This document shows positions 6,391-7,421 of a DNA stretch of 7,421 nucleotides, piece after piece. The stretch comes from Pseudomonadota bacterium (lineage in GTDB: Bacteria; Pseudomonadota; Alphaproteobacteria; Caulobacterales; Caulobacteraceae). Each line of letters opens with the position of its first letter. Positions within the stretch are counted from its first letter, which is position 1. The position numbers and the translations under genes are program-made. The stretch spans positions 1 through 7,421 of the forward strand of contig JAEXKM010000258.1 of NCBI GenBank assembly GCA_023445705.1, in the 5' to 3' direction. The notes beneath the pieces were generated by a model that ran no database searches, was not told where the DNA came from, and was given only the letters and a program-made list of their open reading frames with translations.

Positions 6391-6436
6391 AGCATTTTCC
6401 GCCGAAGTGGCCGCCCGGTTCGGCGAAGAAAATGCT
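6391..6436. repeat. Long palindromic element (REP/MITE-like) between nhaA and bioD
   Basis: AGCATTTTC (6391-6399) plus CGCCGAA (6400-6406) pair with TTCGGCG (6419-6425) plus GAAAATGCT (6428-6436). This gives 16 bp of stem with a two-base AA bulge and a 12-base loop. It starts immediately after the nhaA stop and ends 15 bases before the bioD stop on the other strand. From memory it closely resembles a dispersed palindrome beginning GAGCATTTTC and ending GAAAATGC that is common between genes in Alphaproteobacteria. AGCAT recurs directly at 6438-6442. There is no T-run outside the stem, but the hairpin may still end transcription or stabilise both mRNA 3' ends. Confidence 0.75.
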
Positions 6437-6451
6437 CAGCATCCAAAGACT

Positions 6452-7114
6452 CTAAAGCAGCGCCCGGGCCCAGGCCTCGTCGCCGCGGCGCGCAGCGATC
6501 ACACGCAGCCCACCTGCGAACCGGGCGACGCTCTCGACCGTCTGTTCGAAATCCGGCGCGTCGGGAGATCCGTCCTGGCTCACCACCACCGCCTCGATCG
6601 CAAGTCCGCGCGCCCGCAGGGTCTCGATGGCGGTCAGGGTGTGGCTGACCCCGCCGAGATATGACCCGCCGACCAGGACGCTCGGCAGGCCCAGCGCGAT
6701 CATCAGGTCCAGCCCCGTGGCGTCCTCGGCGATGGGCGACATCACCCCGCCGACCCCTTCGACCAGCGTGAGGTCCGCGGCGCTCGCGGTCAGGCCCTCG
6801 CGGCAGAACCGCTCAAGCACCTCGAGCCGCAGGTCCACGCCCTCCAGCCGCGCCGCCATCGGCGGGGAGAGGGCGGCGACGAACTGCAGCGGCGACACCG
6901 CGCGCAGCTCGGTCATGGTCAGGGGCCGGCCCAGCGCGCTGAGCAGCCGGCCTGGATCGCTGGCCGCCCAGTCGTCGGGATCGAAGCCGCTGACCACCGG
7001 CTTCAGCGCCTGTACCGAGCGCCCGCCCGCCCTCGCCTCCCGCAGGATGGCGCAGGCCGCATAGGTCTTGCCCACGTCGGTGTGAGCGCCGGCTATGAAC
7101 AGGCGGCGGCTCAT
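6452..7114 (-). CDS. bioD: ATP-dependent dethiobiotin synthetase BioD
   Basis: A 220-residue cytoplasmic enzyme. BioD closes the ureido ring of 7,8-diaminononanoate using CO2 and ATP to give dethiobiotin, the penultimate biotin-pathway step. The P-loop is GAHTDVGKT at 9-17 (K16), where many homologues have GTDTxVGKT. Other family marks are LKPVVSG (37-43), SDP (52-54), SPP (83-85) and VEGVGGVMSPI (118-128, usually EGAGG...P). The length matches E. coli BioD (about 225). The C-terminal nucleotide-binding part (after 175) is short and divergent. Its ATG (7114-7112) overlaps the bioF stop in an ATGA, implying translational coupling and one transcript running leftward. A palindromic element lies just beyond the stop. 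Other bio genes would be expected off the right edge. Confidence 0.92.
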   Translation of the reverse strand: MSRRLFIAGAHTDVGKTYAACAILREARAGGRSVQALKPVVSGFDPDDWAASDPGRLLSALGRPLTMTELRAVSPLQFVAALSPPMAARLEGVDLRLEVLERFCREGLTASAADLTLVEGVGGVMSPIAEDATGLDLMIALGLPSVLVGGSYLGGVSHTLTAIETLRARGLAIEAVVVSQDGSPDAPDFEQTVESVARFAGGLRVIAARRGDEAWARALL

Positions 7115-7421
7115 GCGGCGGACGCGATCAGCGGCCGGACCGCCTCGGCCAGCCGATCGATCTCGGCGTCGGGATGACCGGCGGTAAAAGCCACCCGCAG
7201 GCGCGCCGTGCCCGCCGGCACGGTCGGCGGACGGATCGCCACCACCAGGAAGCCCTGAGCCACCAGCGCCTGGGCTGCGGCCAGGGTCCGGGCCGCATCA
7301 CCCAGCACGACGGGCACCACCGCGCTGGTCGCTTCGGGCAGATTCAGGGCCTGCGTGAACCGCCGCGCCTTGGCCAGCGGCAGGCCCGCCAGCGCAGGGT
7401 CGGCGGCGATCACGTCTAGGG
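7111..7421 (-). CDS. bioF: 8-amino-7-oxononanoate synthase BioF, C-terminal part (5' end outside window)
   Basis: The last 102 residues of a PLP-dependent alpha-oxoamine synthase; the frame is open through the right edge. BioF condenses pimeloyl-thioester with L-alanine to form 8-amino-7-oxononanoate (KAPA). The visible part is the C-terminal small domain. SAVVPVVLGD is followed by a helix and GFLVVAIRPPTVPAGTARLRV, then the family's final FTAGHPDAEIDRL segment. The AIRPPTVPAGTARLR stretch is nearly identical to characterised BioF and favours it over the related enzymes Kbl and HemA. The catalytic PLP lysine is upstream, outside the window. The GTG at 7413 is internal, not the gene start, since coding sequence (L-D) continues before it. 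The stop TGA (7113-7111) overlaps the bioD ATG by four bases, so the two biotin genes are translationally coupled. Confidence 0.9.
   Translation of the reverse strand, partial: LDVIAADPALAGLPLAKARRFTQALNLPEATSAVVPVVLGDAARTLAAAQALVAQGFLVVAIRPPTVPAGTARLRVAFTAGHPDAEIDRLAEAVRPLIASAA

Overview
The window looks like chromosomal DNA of a high-GC alphaproteobacterium, most likely from the Caulobacter/Phenylobacterium group. This placement is inferred from four things: strong G/C bias at third codon positions, a PEPxxWA-type C-terminal sorting signal ending in a run of arginines, an ECF42-type sigma factor paired with a DGPF protein, and dense gene packing with overlapping stop/start codons. No tRNA, rRNA, CRISPR array, insertion sequence or prophage gene was seen.

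Layout, left to right. (1) 1-1162, plus strand: the 3' end of a LytS-type sensor histidine kinase, overlapping by one base a complete LytTR-type response regulator. Together they form a two-component system. (2) 1167-1200: a GC-rich hairpin between convergent genes. (3) 1198-1845, minus strand: a small secreted protein with a signal peptide and a PEPxxWA C-terminal anchor, probably starting at TTG. (4) 1846-2067: a divergent intergenic region. On its right side it carries a candidate ECF-sigma promoter with a perfect dyad in the spacer. (5) 2068-3686, plus strand: a YCII/DGPF-domain protein translationally coupled to a 416-residue ECF42-type sigma factor with a long C-terminal helical/TPR extension. 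No anti-sigma factor gene is present. (6) 3706-5124, minus strand: SelO (YdiU), a pseudokinase-fold protein AMPylase, tail-to-tail with the sigma gene. (7) 5207-6390, plus strand: a NhaA Na+/H+ antiporter gene, divergent from selO and broken by an apparent one-base deletion near 6026-6030. (8) 6391-6436: a long palindromic element between convergent genes. (9) 6452 to the end, minus strand: biotin genes bioF (partial) and bioD with an ATGA overlap.

The pieces form separate small modules: a signalling pair, a stress-type sigma module, AMPylation by SelO, ion homeostasis and biotin synthesis. Most of the window is ordinary core-like chromosome. The parts worth following up are the apparently autoregulated ECF42/DGPF module, the nhaA frameshift, the palindrome after nhaA, and the small anchored surface protein with an immune-inhibitor-A-like jelly-roll signature. 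I do not see convincing evidence of a wholly new system.
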